64,000 nucleotides of DNA, taken from the NCBI RefSeq assembly GCF_022682495.2, contig NC_071388.1, positions 179,147,622-179,211,621 on the forward strand, written 5' to 3'. A program made the position numbers and the translations under genes. Positions within the stretch are counted from its first letter, which is position 1; each line of letters starts with the position of its first letter. Positions 34,036 through 46,815 of the stretch are shown piece by piece. The DNA is from Desmodus rotundus. Its lineage: Eukaryota > Chordata > Mammalia > Chiroptera > Phyllostomidae. Below the pieces are notes generated by a model. It saw only the letters and a list, made by a program, of their open reading frames with translations. It was not told the origin of the DNA and did not search any database.

Positions 34036-35145
34036 CGATTATTCCTATCACTTTGGCAGTGTATTCTTATAGTGCAGAAAGGTACGTTGAAGGGTATAGC
34101 TTGAGATCATCAATTCTTATTCACCAAGCAACTCTGTTCTCCACTTGGCTTCCCAAGTGCAATTTTTAGTGGAGAGAGAGTGGGTTGACTGAGTGACGTA
34201 ACTAGTCTCATATGCCTGGCAGTTACATTTATCTTTGTAAATGAGTCAGTTAACTTCCTCTTTGATCAGTCCATCTCCTATGAACTTGGTTAGCATGAAT
34301 CAGCTCCTCTGGGCCTGATCAGCCCTGAGCAAATGGAGGCTATTGAGCCCCTAGAAAGATACCAGTGAGATTTGAAAACAAAACAAGACTACACCAAAAA
34401 TACCAAAGCAGAGGGCCAGACCCTGGACCTACCCTGAGAACCTAGCCAACTTCCTCCTGTTTCTCTTGGACAGCTTAACTGTAGTCTAGACATTGCCAGC
34501 TTCTACAGATACAGGAGACAGAGGAAGTTTAAGGGTCCAGCCTCCAGCAAAAACTTTGCAAAGACCAAACTCCATTTCCTGTTCCTTCCTCAGCCCACTG
34601 CCCCACAGCCTCAGTTCTGCTCAGTCTGTCTTTAATCACCTTCGCTGGCAGAGCCGAAGCCCTGGGTGCTTCTTCCTTTGAATAACAAACTGAAGGTGAT
34701 TTAGGAATGAGAGGCGAAGTCCCTGCCGATGAATTCCTCAGGCTTCGCTGAGAAGAAAGGAGACTCGTGAGAGGCAAAGTCAGAGAACCTTTAAGTCACC
34801 AGCCTTGACAAGCCAACATTCAAAGAGCTTAAGCAAAGCTTTTAATTCTGGTCTGAGGAAAATATGTTCAAAGAATACATACAAAATAACAAATTTTAGG
34901 GCTGTAAACTCCCCCCCCCCGCTTTTTTTTAGTTATCTAAGGGTTTAGACCTGCAGGAATTTGGACAATGAGTGTAGAAACCTTGAACTAACTAATATAA
35001 TTTTTAAAAATTCTCTTCTCTTCTCTGGGGCTAGATTTCCTCACCTAAAAATGAGATCAGAATTTATGTTGCTAGAGTCCTTAGAGTTCTTTATATTTTT
35101 TGATAGTTAAAATTTTATTTAAAATTACAGAATACTTAAAAAAAT
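34036..35145. other. Intron 5, nothing recognised
   Basis: Contains a C run at 34911-34920 but no repeat family or gene I can name. Confidence 0.4.
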
Positions 35146-35149
35146 AAAC

Positions 35150-35600
35150 AATATAATTTCCTTGACTTTTTTATTGTAACATAGACAAATGTTTCAATTA
35201 CATTTAAAAACTTTCAAGTTTTACCCCAAAGTATGCTATACAGTCAGTCAAGTGCTTTGCCAAGCATAGCTCCCTACAGATGGCTGGGTAGGAGGAAGGC
35301 TGTGGACTTCCCTGCAGACAGGTGCTTTTTCCACCTCTGGCTGATGACGTTTCTTTTCTTCTTGTGGCTCTCAATTGCCCTTCTAAGTGTTTTGTCCTGG
35401 ATGGGATCAGACGTTCTCACCTGCGTGTGGCTATTGCCAATTTCATGGCTACAGGCCTTTTTCTTCCGTCTGTGCCTGGACTCAGTCATGCGCACAACGG
35501 CTTCTTCTTGGTAGGTGCGGCCACACACTTCCTTTTCCACTGGCTTCTTCATGTCCGACTGTGTAATGGGGCAGATGAAGTTGGTCTCCACATTTTATGA
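35150..35600 (-). pseudogene. NSMCE2P: NSMCE2 processed pseudogene (5'-truncated)
   Basis: On the - strand, 35591 down to about 35350 encodes the SP-RING region of the SUMO E3 ligase NSE2/MMS21: ETNFICPITQSDMKKPVEKE, then VCGRTYQEEAVVRM, then a KKKA-IG-SH stretch and SDPIQDKTLRRAIESHKKKR. In the functional protein this SP-RING folds around zinc. Here the ligand-type His of VCGHTY reads Arg, and the Cys before the final SH reads Asn. The frame is lost by a small shift near 35350, just before the expected C-terminus. Downstream on the - strand a 3'UTR-like stretch ends with AATAAA at about 35171-35176. No introns interrupt the match, and the 5' coding part is absent, so it is a truncated retrocopy. 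No clear A tail or TSD remains. Confidence 0.82.
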
Positions 35601-35914
35601 TTATGTTTTTTCCCCCAATCTTTTTCTAGAGCTTAATTGTATTACATTACTCAAGTACATTAGTCCTTTGGCCACTAAACTTAGCAATAGTGGAAATCTC
35701 TCTACTTATATATCCTATCTTTTATGTCTCGCTCCCCCACTTTTGATTTTTTTAACCCATGGTGCTATGACACCCTAATTTTACTGTTTCTGTTTTTACT
35801 CCGCACAGCCTCCCACGGTAATCCCTCCCACTGCTTTCTTCTTCCTTTCTGACTGCTCTTTCCAAATGCAATGATCTATACTTAGCATCTTGTTGGGATC
35901 TCTTTTCTGCTATT

Positions 35915-37505
35915 TTTTACACATAACATAAAATTTACCATAATAATGATTTTAAGCATTCAGTTTGATGGTATCAAATAAGTAAAAGTGCTGTGCAGCC
36001 ACCACCACCACCATCTCCACAACCCTCTTCGTTTTGTGAAACAGAAACACTACACTCATTAAATAGTGACCCCCACTCCCCACTCCCTCCAGCCCCTGGC
36101 CACCACCATTCTCCTGTCCGTCCCTGTGGTTTTGACAACTGTAGGTATCTCCTATAAGTAGAATCAGGCAGTATTTGTCTTTTTGTGACTGGCTTATTTT
36201 GCTTCAAGGTTCATCCATGCTGTAACACTCATTGGAATTTCCTTCCTTTTTAAGGCCAAATAATATTCCATTGTAAATAAATACATCACGTTGCTCATCT
36301 AGTCATCTGTCAGTGGACACTGGGACGCTGGGACACGTTCATGCTTTAACTTTTGTAAACAATGCCGCTGTGAACATGTGCGTACGAGCAGCTCTTTGAG
36401 GGCCCTGATTTCAATTCTTGTGGGTACCAATCCAGAAGTGCAATTGTTGGATCCTATAGTAATTCCATGTTTAATTTTTTTTTGAGGAACCATTGTTCTG
36501 TTTTCCATATCGGCTGTATATTAAACATTCTCACCACCAGTGCATGAGTTTCAATTTCTCCACATCCTTGCTAACACTTATTTTCTGATTTTTGATGGTA
36601 GCCATCCTAATGGATATGAAGAGGTATCTTGTTGTAGGAAAATTTGCATTTTACTAATGATTAATGATCTTGAGAATCTTTTCATGTGCTTGCGGCCATT
36701 TGTATATTATCTTTAGAGAAATATCTGTTCAAGCCCTTTGCCCATCTTTGAATTTTTTTTTTTGTGGTGGTTTTTGTCTTAGAAGTTCTCTATATATTAT
36801 GAATATTTATCTCTAATAAGATATTTGATTTACAAATATTTTATTACATTTTGTGGGTTGCCTTTTCACTCTGATATTTCCTTTTGATGCACCAAGTTTC
36901 AAAGTTTTCGTGAAGTCTAACATGTCTAGTTTTTCTTTTGTTGCCTGTTTTGTTGCCATTGGTGTCATATCCAAGAGTCACTGCCAAATCGTGTCGTGAC
37001 GCTTTTGCCATATGTGTTATTTTAAGAGTTTTTACATTTCAGGTTTTACACTTAGGTCTTTGATCCATTTGGAGTTAACTTTTGTATATGTTGTTTGGTA
37101 AGGGTCCAAATTCATTCTCTTTCATATGGATATCCAGTTTTCCTAACACCATTTGTTGAAACTACTGTTATTTCCTCATTGAATAGTCTTGGCACTCTTA
37201 TCAAAATCATTTAAGTGTATACATAAGGGTTTACTTCTGGCATGTCTATTATATTCCTTTGGTCTGTGTGTCTGAGTTTCTGCCTGTATCACATTGTTTT
37301 GATTACTGTAGCTTTGCAGTAAGTTTTTGAGTACTCCAGTTTTGTTCTTCTTTATATATATATGGCTACTCAGGGTCTCTTAAGATTCCATATGAATTAT
37401 AGAATGGGTTTTTCTATTTCTGCAAAAACATCATTGGGATTTTGATAAGGATTGCATTGAACTTTTAGATTGCTTTTGGTAGTATTGATATTCTAACAGC
37501 ATTGC
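35915..37505 (-). repeat. Old L1M copy, antisense (ORF2 3' part and 3'UTR)
   Basis: About 1.6 kb of antisense L1. Diagnostic pieces include 'ttcatccatgctgtaacactcattggaatttccttcc', 'ccaaataatattccattgtaaataaa', 'aacaatgccgctgtgaacatg', 'ccagaagtgcaattgttggatc', 'ctccacatccttgctaacac', 'gtctttgatccatttggagttaacttttgtatatg' and 'gtctgtgtgtctgagtttctgcctgtatcacattgttttgattactgtagctttgcag'. No open frame remains. Confidence 0.88.
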
Positions 37506-37509
37506 TTTT

Positions 37510-38570
37510 CTTGTTGGGCATATTTGAAAACAAAATGATCTTTTATCCTTTCTATCATTTTGCAAGACTGTCCTGCAGTGAAAATACTCAAACAATATTG
37601 CAAAGGTTCTGATAACTAAATCCAGTTTATAACTCACAAAAGTTCTACTCTGGAAATACAGGCTACAGTCTGTTAAACAGGTTAAGTGCTCCAGCATAAG
37701 CAAATTGCACAGAATGGACCACATAACTAATCACTACTGCAAGATCTACCTGACTGTCTGTCCTGTATCTAGACAGCCGGTTGTGTATTCATTTGCTGAA
37801 AAACTTACCTGCCGACTGAAACACTTTCTTGTATTGTTAGGTTAAGTGTGCCTAATAGCTAGTAGAAGGAACGTTGTATATAGATCTAGTCTCTATCTTC
37901 TCTATGCTACATTTATTTTTTAATTTTTTATTTGATTTTTGATTTTTAGATTTTTACCTATTCTATGCTTTAAAAATAGAATTGGGATTTTGGCAAGCAG
38001 TCTGGTACCGTCATGCTGACAATGTTTGGTGACTGAAACCAGCAATGGACAAAGTAACGATGATGCCAAAACTGAGGGTCTGATTAGAGTGGCAACCGGT
38101 TTAGTCTCATTCAACCTGGTGAGCCCTTGACTCACCTGTCATCTCGGCCAGCTGCTACACAATGCTTGTCCTTTACCACCAGGAAGAAGGTTGCAGGTGA
38201 GAGAGAATGGTGAATCAGTTTTAGAAAAACAACTTCAATCTCATGTGTCAGCACCCTTGTCTCTGTACACAAAATAAAATGTTATTAGACCTTAGGAAGT
38301 AAAGAGTATACATTTAGAAGGCTTAGCATCTACTCCTGGGGTTTTATAAGCTAAGTTTGATATATTTATACTTGGGCTAAGGGTCTAAAACTCCTAGACA
38401 CATTTTAAGGGCCTTGTTATTGCTTGGCTTACTAGTACAGAATAAATACAATTCTCTCCTATCTTAACAAGGGGATTTTATTTGTTTACCCTGAAACATT
38501 CATAAATAAGAAAAGGAGCCTCTAATCCATAATCTGGCAAGTAGTAATTTGTGTGTGTGTGTGTGTGAAC
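37510..38570. other. Intron 5, nothing recognised
   Basis: No repeat family named except a (GT)n run at 38551-38567 (about eight units). No gene. Confidence 0.45.
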
Positions 38571-38577
38571 TCAAATT

Positions 38578-38800
38578 CATCCTTTCAACAAATATCTGTC
38601 AGTTCCTCAAGGGTGGTGGGAATGAAAATGGGGCCCCTGATCTCACGGAGCTGACAGTGAGGTGGGGGAGGCAGTCACTTACCAATCACACGCTGCGTGC
38701 TGACTTTGTTTCTGTGATGAGCGCCAGGAAGGAGAAGCTGGGTTTTGACCTAGTGGGAGAGGTCAGGGAAGTCTTCTATGAGGAAGTACCAGTTGAGTAG
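38578..38800 (+). repeat. Ancient dispersed repeat, longer copy
   Basis: 'cctttcaacaaatatctgtcagttcc', 'gggcccctgatctcacggagctgacagtgaggtgggggagg', 'gtgatgagcgccaggaaggagaagctgg' and 'gaggtcagggaagtcttctatgaggaagta' follow the block order of a common ancient mammalian repeat that I recognise but cannot name. Confidence 0.5.
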
Positions 38801-38804
38801 AGAG

Positions 38805-39835
38805 TAAATAGCTTTAGCCTTTTGTGGGTTCCAGAACCCTGCCTTGTACTTGAGTGTGGTTGCCAAGACAATCTGAAAATGACGGTGAGAAGAAAACAAA
38901 TCAAAATAAATGTGCTGGACTTCCTCAACTTGGTCTGGGAAGTTCTAAAATGTCTGCCTGGCTCATTTAATTACCACTCATTAGCATCCTAGCTAATTTG
39001 TCATTATATAAAATCTGGTCATGAGTCACATTGTTACTTCCAAATAAATTTAATCACCTATCTTCTAAAAATAATAATCGACAGCAACCTGACATGTCCA
39101 TGTGCATCCATAAAATTCATTTGACTTTACAGTTGCAGACAAGAATGTTACAAGGTTGGTTTTTGAGAGGCTTCTGTGACTTAAAGTTGAAAAGATTTGG
39201 AGAGAGAATTATATAATATAGAACATTAGCTGTATTGGCTTTAGAAAAAAATGGTAATTAAAAATATATAATTAATGTATCTAATAATAAAAAGGTGCAA
39301 ATCGAAAACATTACTTCAAACAGCTCTTGTGCAGCAGTGTATGGCACTGTTCGGATGGCACATTAATTCTTCTTAGCAATAGGAGGCTGGTTACATAGTC
39401 TCCAGATCTCTGCCTTGGAGGGTTGCACCCCAGCTGTGCCTCCCAGACGTTTAATACAGATAAAAGCCAGGCTGTTGACATGATTATGGAAGCACAGACC
39501 ACTCTCCTTTATCTCCAGTACAACTAAGTTTAGTGCCTCTGGGAGGTACACTTATTTTTTTCAGATGAAAGCAGCATTTTATAATGAGTCTAAATAATTC
39601 ACAAGTGGCAGAATCTTAATGAATAGATGCATCATAGACCAGAGGTCTTGGCTCTAATTTGTGATATTCTGGAAGGTCTTACTTTTCTTGCAAGAAAACT
39701 TTCTTTAGAGAAAATGTGTTTCTTACAAAGTCTTAGTCTAAGGTGAGTTTAAAGCTAAGGTGACTTTTATGTCTTCACTCTGTTAACTATTTTCTACAAT
39801 GATATAGGAACAAAGAAAATATTGACAACAAAAGT
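38805..39835. other. Intron 5, mostly unrecognised
   Basis: A 250-bp more balanced patch at about 39300-39550 has two overlapping - strand frames (62-63 codons) that could be a decayed retrocopy. I cannot assign them to a gene. Confidence 0.4.
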
Positions 39836-39839
39836 GTTT

Positions 39840-40099
39840 CATTTTTAATTTCATTTTTTTCCTCATCCAATGACATGCATATTGATTTTAGAGAGAGGAG
39901 AAGGAAGAGAGAAAGAATGGGAAGGAAACATGGATGTGAGAGAGAAACAGTAATTGGTTGCCTTTTGTACATGCCCCAGCAGGGTACTGAACTGGCAACC
40001 AGGCATATGCCCTGATTGGGAATCAAATCCACAACCTCTTGGTTTGTGGGGTGATGCCCAACTAAATGAGCCCCACTGGCCAAGGCCATTTTTAATTTC
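39840..40099 (-). mobile_element. Ves SINE, antisense, with 13-bp TSD
   Basis: Thirteen-base direct repeats catttttaatttc at 39840-39852 and 40087-40099 flank a reversed Ves SINE (39853-40086). It reads 'gattttagagagaggagaaggaagagagaaag', then 'ggttgccttttgtacatgcccc', 'aaccaggcatatgccctgattgggaatcaaatccacaacc' (B box on the - strand) and 'gagccccactggccaaggc' (A-box side). Confidence 0.9.
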
Positions 40100-43000
40100 T
40101 TATAGCCTTTCATGTCTTTCGGACACAAGCTCTTTTACTTACCTTATTACTCTAGGGAGAAGAAAATAGGATACAGTTAATTAATTTCCTTATTCTTAAC
40201 CAAATCAGAGTGTGAGCCCATGTCTCTGAATGTATGTGTAAGTATGGTGTGTACCTTGTCAAATAAAAGCAAATCCAGATTTAAGTAAAAAGAGATTTTA
40301 CTTGAAAGAATTACTACAATATGGGGAAGGAGATGGCTACAATATATAAAATCTTCCATAAAATCTATAAGCTTCTCAAAGGTCAGGCAAAAGGTCTTTT
40401 CTTTTACTGGGAGGATGAAATAAGCTCCTAAGAACTGGGATGGAGAGTGGGTGGCTGGGTAAGGTGAGCCCCAGAGGCATTAAGAAAGGGCTGTGTGTTG
40501 GGGGCGGGGCTGGGTTCCAGGGCTTGATGCAAGGAGAGAAGCTTAACTGAAGTTTGGCCAAGTCAAGGAAGCAGGTCTTTTGTCCACTTCAACTGCATCA
40601 TTTCTGAAGGGGAACTTGTAGGATGTGTGTCTGCCCGTGGCACAGGTAAACAAGGGGAGCATCCGAGAGTCTTATCTAAGTCACCTGGGGAGTGGAGGTT
40701 CTGTGCGGTAGCCACTTTCTGGAACACAGAGAGTGGGGGAGCACAGGACACAGGCAAAGTCTGATGTTTGTCAGCATGCACGCATACGCATATAAATGTG
40801 CATATAAAGTGTTATATGTGTGTGTATTTATACACACATACACATGTAATATCTGTATATGTAAATATGTCAGATATAACTTAGTTTAAGAACAATGGAA
40901 TTAGATGTTACTCTTTTGAAGTCATATTGAAAATATGTCATAATGAGCAGCAAGAAAATTTCCTTCACTCCAGAAGTGGTTTTCTTCCAATTTAATTAGA
41001 CTTCTTTAATTTCACGTAGGTCCAGTGTGCTCAAATATACATCATGGATGAGATTAGATACTCATAGTAGTCGACCGGAAGGTGGGGAAGACCCCCACTC
41101 ACCTTATTTGCCACTTCTTGTAAAATAATTTTGTATCATTAATCAACCCCCACATATTGGTGACGCTTGAAGTATTTGTTATAAGTGAAGGTACCTATTC
41201 ACCAAAGCAAAGTAATTAGGAACTTAATTTTCCTTCTAAGGAAAAACCCATGGCTTTATTAAAAGATTAGTTATACATATTTGTAAAACTCCCCTTGGAT
41301 TTTTAAAAAGTAAGTTTAGATTTATAAAAAATTGTACATATAACAACAGTTCAGGAAATTATTGACTAAGGCAAAAAACATTCTCATCATCATTCTTATT
41401 ATAATCATCATACTAATTTTTTGAAATGAGGTAACTTTATGGAAGGAAGAGACTCCCTATCATAGAATTATGACTTAGAATTGAGCCTTAGACTTTTGCA
41501 TTATTAAATAATGTTTTAAAATCATTAGGTAGAAGCTGCTTGCTTTTCAGAGACAAAGAAGAGTGCATGTTTCTTCCTATCTGAAGAAAACCCTTTGGTA
41601 TGTAGAAAAATACGCTAACCCCTTATGATTTGGTTTGTAAATCTGCCAGGACGAAGCTATGTGTTCTAAAAACAGCCACACTCTCGGAGTGTTTATTTAT
41701 AATATACTATTCTCAATGGACATTTGAGTCCATGGACTGAGGAGCTGAAAGTTCTTTAATTGCTTCACAATGTATTCAGGATTAAAAGATTGCCATCTAA
41801 ATCTCTCTGAGGTATCCCTAATCACCTAGAATATTCTAGATCTCCCTGTTGTCTGCTGCTCACTAGCTGGTATTATGGAACAACTAGAATAACATTGGTT
41901 TGTGGATCCTGTTGGGCCAAAAAGAAGTTCCTGATAAATTATTAACAAATTCAGTTTCAGAAAGTTGAGCTTTTTTCCTTAAACATGCATTAAGAGATGC
42001 ATTTCTCATATACATTTAAAATATACTAAAAACCCTAAAAGTGTGGCCTGGGTTTCAGCAGTTAGTTCTGATTGTCTCGGGCCAGAAACATGGGTTTGTC
42101 TCACTGTAATTTTCTATTTCTCCAGATATAATTGAGCTTCGCTCTTTAAAGAGAAAAAAATATTAGGGAAGGTGGAATGGTTTAAGAGTTATTTGTGTAC
42201 TCTGTTGGTCCATTATGGAATCAGTACTTTTTTCCTTCAGCCGGCCTGGATGAGTACATTTTCAATATCTGATATTGACACTCGAGAGCTATTGACAGTT
42301 TATTTGCTGGTGAAATCATGGCTGGTTGCACAACCCCTCCTTACTCTCTTACCTTCCAGATGGTTCTTTACACTTACTATAGATGTCGTAGGAAACAGGC
42401 TCTATTGTTCATTGTGCATTTGATATCAACCCAGAAACTTATAGCTAAGACTGCTAAAAATGAAGCAGGCATGTAAATTTGTGTGTGAAAAGTGTGTTTT
42501 AGTAATAACTTTGTCCTAATATTAAATCTGAATAAATGCAACTAAAGATTCTTAACAATGTGTATTGTATATCCTCTGAGTCAGCCCATGGAGTCTTTTC
42601 ATGGAATCTGACACCAGAGAGGGAAAAAGCCAGCCATTTCCTTCCTGTTCTCTTTTATCTCCGATGCATTTTGCTTGGGAGAGGAAGAGTATCATTGAAA
42701 GGAACAATTATATATATATAGCATGTATGTGCGCATGCACGTGTGTGTGTGGGTGTGTATGTTATAACAGAGCACTCTGGTTTTTGTATTGCACAATCTG
42801 TTTATTATCCCCACTCATTGTAAGCTCTGTAATAATACATGTAGATATAATAATAACAATATTGGTGAAATAACAGCTTCTGCTGAGGTTTGGTTATCTA
42901 AATTTTTGTTCTTGTGAAAAATGTAAATATGTGTATAACAATACAATGACAAGCACCGCCAGGTTGCATATTGCGTCTCTGAATTTTGGAAGGTACTTTC

Positions 43001-43357
43001 TTAGCTACTGAATCACAGTTATATCACTCAGACTGTCTTATTTCAGCACTCCTTCACTTAATAGCCACCACTTTACAGATTATTGGGCTTGTCTCTGAAA
43101 GTACAATTTTGTTTTAGAACTTCCTCTCTGGTAAGAGGGAGAGGGAGCAAAGAGTAAAGTGATTACCACTGTCCTTATTTTTAAAATATCTGCTGCTTGG
43201 AAGGTCATTTCCTTTGGCTCCCTTGTCAAGGATTCCCAGGAAGAGTTTCCACAGGAGACCCTGAACTGCAGCTGGCCTTGAGAATTAATTACATGAGACT
43301 AGGAATTTCACTGAAGTTAAACATTAGTACAACCAAAATCATCTTCTACCCCACCAC

Positions 43358-43402
<45 letters not shown>

Positions 43403-44175
43403 CTGATTTAACAATCTGATCTCTGCATTGGCCAGAGCTGTCATGTGCTACCACATGAGTTGTGCCCTACTCGGCTCTAGGGGGCGCCATTCCCTTTGAA
43501 TCTATGTGAATGATGGCCTTCCCGATTTGTCATGTAGCTGTCAAGAAGTTGTCGGTCTAAGCATTTTCCTACCTCTAGCTTTTGTTTGTTTTCCATGAAG
43601 TCTTTGGGAGTGTCTTTAAGTATTTTTCATTTATATTCATTGTAATCAGTGCCTACTGCAATGGTTTGCCTCATAAGTTGACATTTACTAGAAGTCATAG
43701 TGATTTCCGAAGGATCCATGTGCAGGGTGTGTGTTTTTGTGAGCCTGTTATTCACTTGTATATTGAAGCATGGCGAGAAGCCCAACAAACCAGGGTGCTC
43801 TGTGCATCAGATGAGGACGATTTCATTTGTAGCTTAGCTAGATCTTTGATTGGTTTTGACAACCAAAGCTGGTTGATTCAGTTTGTAGCTCCAGATGACA
43901 GAAACAGAAGGCGTGGGGAAAATGACATCCAGTCCTCTTTTCAAGTCTGCTACAATCTTCTTGTGGAAAAATATTTAATTAAAAAAATTTGATATTCAGA
44001 GTAAAATACTCTGAAATTACTGAAGGGGATTGAAAAACAAACATACAAATAAACCTTTTTGATAGCTCACGTAGACTTGAGTGAGACAGATGTTTTGATG
44101 TCTGTCTGCCGTCTATAGGGAATAATTCCAAGTTCTTGGCCTGCATAGAAGGTGCTCAGTGATGAGGTCTTTGCT
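40100..44175. other. Intron 5, mostly unrecognised, with simple repeats
   Basis: About 4 kb without a repeat family I can name. It holds TG/TA/CA-rich simple sequence at 40780-40870 and 42705-42762 and an (AAT)n run at 43358-43401. The longest frame (43582-43992, 136 codons) is unrecognised. Confidence 0.45.
43358..43401. repeat. (AAT)n microsatellite
   Basis: About eleven AAT units followed by GATAATGATAAT. Confidence 0.95.
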
Positions 44176-44179
44176 CAGC

Positions 44180-44570
44180 TCTGTACCTGCTCATTTCCTG
44201 CTCCCACACTCCCACAGTCCTGTGGGTCTTGGAACATATCGGGCAGTTCCTGACTCCATGCCCTTGCACATGCTGTTCCCACCTATCGTAATGTTTTTCC
44301 TTCTGCAGTCAGCTGACCAGAATCCCCTCGTCTCTCAAATTCAGCACAGGTGTTATGTTACTTTCTAGGGAAAGTTGCCCTGCTCTTTTCCTTCCATGTT
44401 CTTCATCTCCCAATTCTCGTCAAAATCAGACAGTTGAACCACGTTTTCGTGCTATTATCTGTAGCTCCCACACACTTTCATCCTTGCGTGCCCCATCCTG
44501 ACTGCCTGCAGTGTAATGGTCATCCTTCCCAGCTCCTTCAGGGGGCACTGTGCCTTAGCATGGTGCTGGG
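44180..44570 (+). repeat. L2 LINE fragment
   Basis: 'catgcccttgcacatgctgttcccacctatcgtaatg', then 'ctcaaattcagcacaggtgttatgttactttctagggaaagttgccctg' follows the L2 3' region block order. Confidence 0.65.
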
Positions 44571-44574
44571 CTGA

Positions 44575-45915
44575 AACTGGGAAAACGGGATTACAGAAGC
44601 TAGCAAGTTGTTTAAGATAACAGAACTCACTAGTTCGGCAGTGGACTGGAGGCAAACCTTGATCTGTGTGACTTGAAAGGCTCCTTTTAACATCCGCGGT
44701 CGTGGTGTCCAATGTCACTGTTTGATGTCTGTGTGCCAATTACGTGGGAAGATGGGCAGTTCTGCTGTGCTTGGTCTCTTTATTTTTTCATGGGGCTGAT
44801 GTTTTGATCTCTTCTTTCTTCTCTGTGCCCCTGGGAAGTTTCATCTACTCCGGCCTATTCTTACTCAGGCTCGTCTTTTCCTGACAAGGTGTTCTGCCCT
44901 CACAGAAGACAGGCAGGTGCCCATGTGCACAGGACAGGCAACTGGTTTTAGCTTTTTCTCTCAGTAGTGCTAACACCCACCTTGACTTTTTTTCATGCTC
45001 TGGGTGCCCGGCTTTTGTCTGTCAGGTAACCAGTGACTGTCCTCAGGGTTTCTGTGGGGGTGTGTTGGTTTCCACATCACAGCTTCTGAGCCTTCCTGCC
45101 ACGTTCCTCTGTGCATGCCGTGTACGTGCAGTGTGCGCCCAGGCACACAAACATTCTGAATGCACATTTCATATACTTGTTGGTGGCCCTGCTCTGCATT
45201 TCCCAATTCTAGTGCCCACATTCGGTTTTTCATGATTACAAGCGAAGCAGCACATGGTCTAAACTCAAGGTGTGTTTGTTGAATTAAATTATTTGAATAC
45301 AAACCTCAAAAAGAGTGTTAAAAATTGCCCCAGTACAATAAGACTTTAGTCACTATTGCCTTAGTTGTTCTTAAGAGGACTGAGAAGAGATACTTTCATT
45401 CTCTTTGGGTTTCGTGTCTTTTCCCAGCATGGTTGACATGTCATTACCAATCCAAGTGACTGAACTTCAGAGTTTTTAATATGATCTTTTATGAAATGTG
45501 GGTAACATTTATCTTTGAGTTCCTTTCTCCATTTGTGAATCATCACCATCTTCATCATTGTCACTTTTTGAGTATTTATCAAGAGATCATCTTATGCCTA
45601 CTGCTGTAAGTATATTGGATATAAAAATGCCATGGGAGTTTGCTCTCCTTCCTAGGAGTCACTTATGCCCCGAATAGGCAAACCTCCTTTCACTGGTCTT
45701 AATTACACTTTTGGAAAAATCCTCTAATCTTGGTTAATATTATTTTTAACTAAAAACAGAGAATTGTTTTGAAAAACAACTTGTGTATACCAGAAAAAAA
45801 TTTTAGGGACATTTTAGGGAAAATCAGAATATTCACTGTAAGACTTAAATCAAGCATATGACTGATTGGAATGATGAATTTGATTCTTTTTCAAATATTT
45901 TCCTTAATATAGAGT
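44575..45915. other. Intron 5, nothing recognised
   Basis: No gene or repeat named by eye. Base composition is more balanced at 44580-45260 than in the flanks. Confidence 0.4.
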
Positions 45916-45919
45916 GCAA

Positions 45920-46165
45920 TGTAGCAACAACAATAAATAATAGCTATAAAATGCTTATTCTCTGTTAGACAGTGTTCCAAGTGCTTCACACTTATTAAAT
46001 CATTGAATTCTAATAACAGCCAAGTGATGTAGGGACTATTGCTGTTTCTAAATTATGCAATACATGAGAAAACGGAGGGACAGAAAGTTTGGGTAAGTAG
46101 CTCACCTTTAGCAAGGTCACTAGCTGAGTGGCAGAGCCAGAGTCACAACCCAGGCAGTGGCCCTG
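45920..46165 (-). repeat. MIR SINE, near complete
   Basis: Antisense MIR: 'aatagctataaaatgcttattctctgttagacagtgttccaagtgcttcacacttattaaatc', 'atgagaaaacggagggacag', 'agcaaggtcactagctgagtggcagagccagagtcacaacccaggcag'. Confidence 0.85.
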
Positions 46166-46447
46166 GTGTCCCTGTCCATAGTACGACCAGACTGCCCACC
46201 CGTTAGATCGCTGTTTCCCATATAATGTAGGAAAAACACACCAACAGCAGCAAAGCCATACTTTATAATAATACTTACAACCCTAGACTTGCCAATATGT
46301 AAAGCTGAGCAGGTCTCCAGATCATCAGAGAAGGGTGTGTTGTTCGTAACACAATAAGCGCACTGTGCCCAAATGTTGAACACAGAGGTTTCTGTGTGGT
46401 CGGGTGTGATGATAAGTTAACCCAAGAACATTAAAAAGAGGGGTGAC

Positions 46448-46812
46448 TGTTATGGGCTGGATTGTGTCACCCCAAAGTCATATGTTGAAATCCTAATCCC
46501 AGTGTTTCAGAGTGTGACTGGTTTTGGAGATTGGGCCTCATGAGGTAATTGAGTTGAAACGAAGCCATTAGGGTAGGACTGGCATCCTTCCAAGAAGAGA
46601 ACCCGTACAGATGCAAACAGGAGAAAGGCCTGGTGAAGACACAGGGAGAAGATGGCTGTCTCCAAGCCAAGGAGAGAAGCCTCAGGAGGTGCTGGCCCTG
46701 CCCACACCTTAACCTTGGACTTTGAGTTTCCAGAACTGTGAGAAACACACTCCTGTTGTTTAATCTGCCTGGTCTGTGGTGCTTTGTCACAGCAGCCCTA
46801 GAAAACTAATAC
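46448..46812 (+). repeat. MaLR LTR (MLT1-like), sense
   Basis: A 365-bp ERVL-MaLR solo LTR. It starts TGTTATGGGCTGGATTGTGT and 'ccccaaagtcatatgttgaaatcctaatccc', continues with 'gaagacacagggagaagatggctgtctccaagccaaggagagaagcctcagg' and 'ccttggactttgagtttccagaactgtgag', and ends 'ctagaaaactaatac'. No internal retroviral coding sequence is present. Confidence 0.85.
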
Positions 46813-46815
46813 GCT

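Noticed and set aside
35274..35591. A functional NSMCE2-like small protein
   Set aside because: Zinc-ligand positions of the SP-RING are substituted, the 5' coding part is missing and the C-terminus is frame-shifted, so a pseudogene is the better call.
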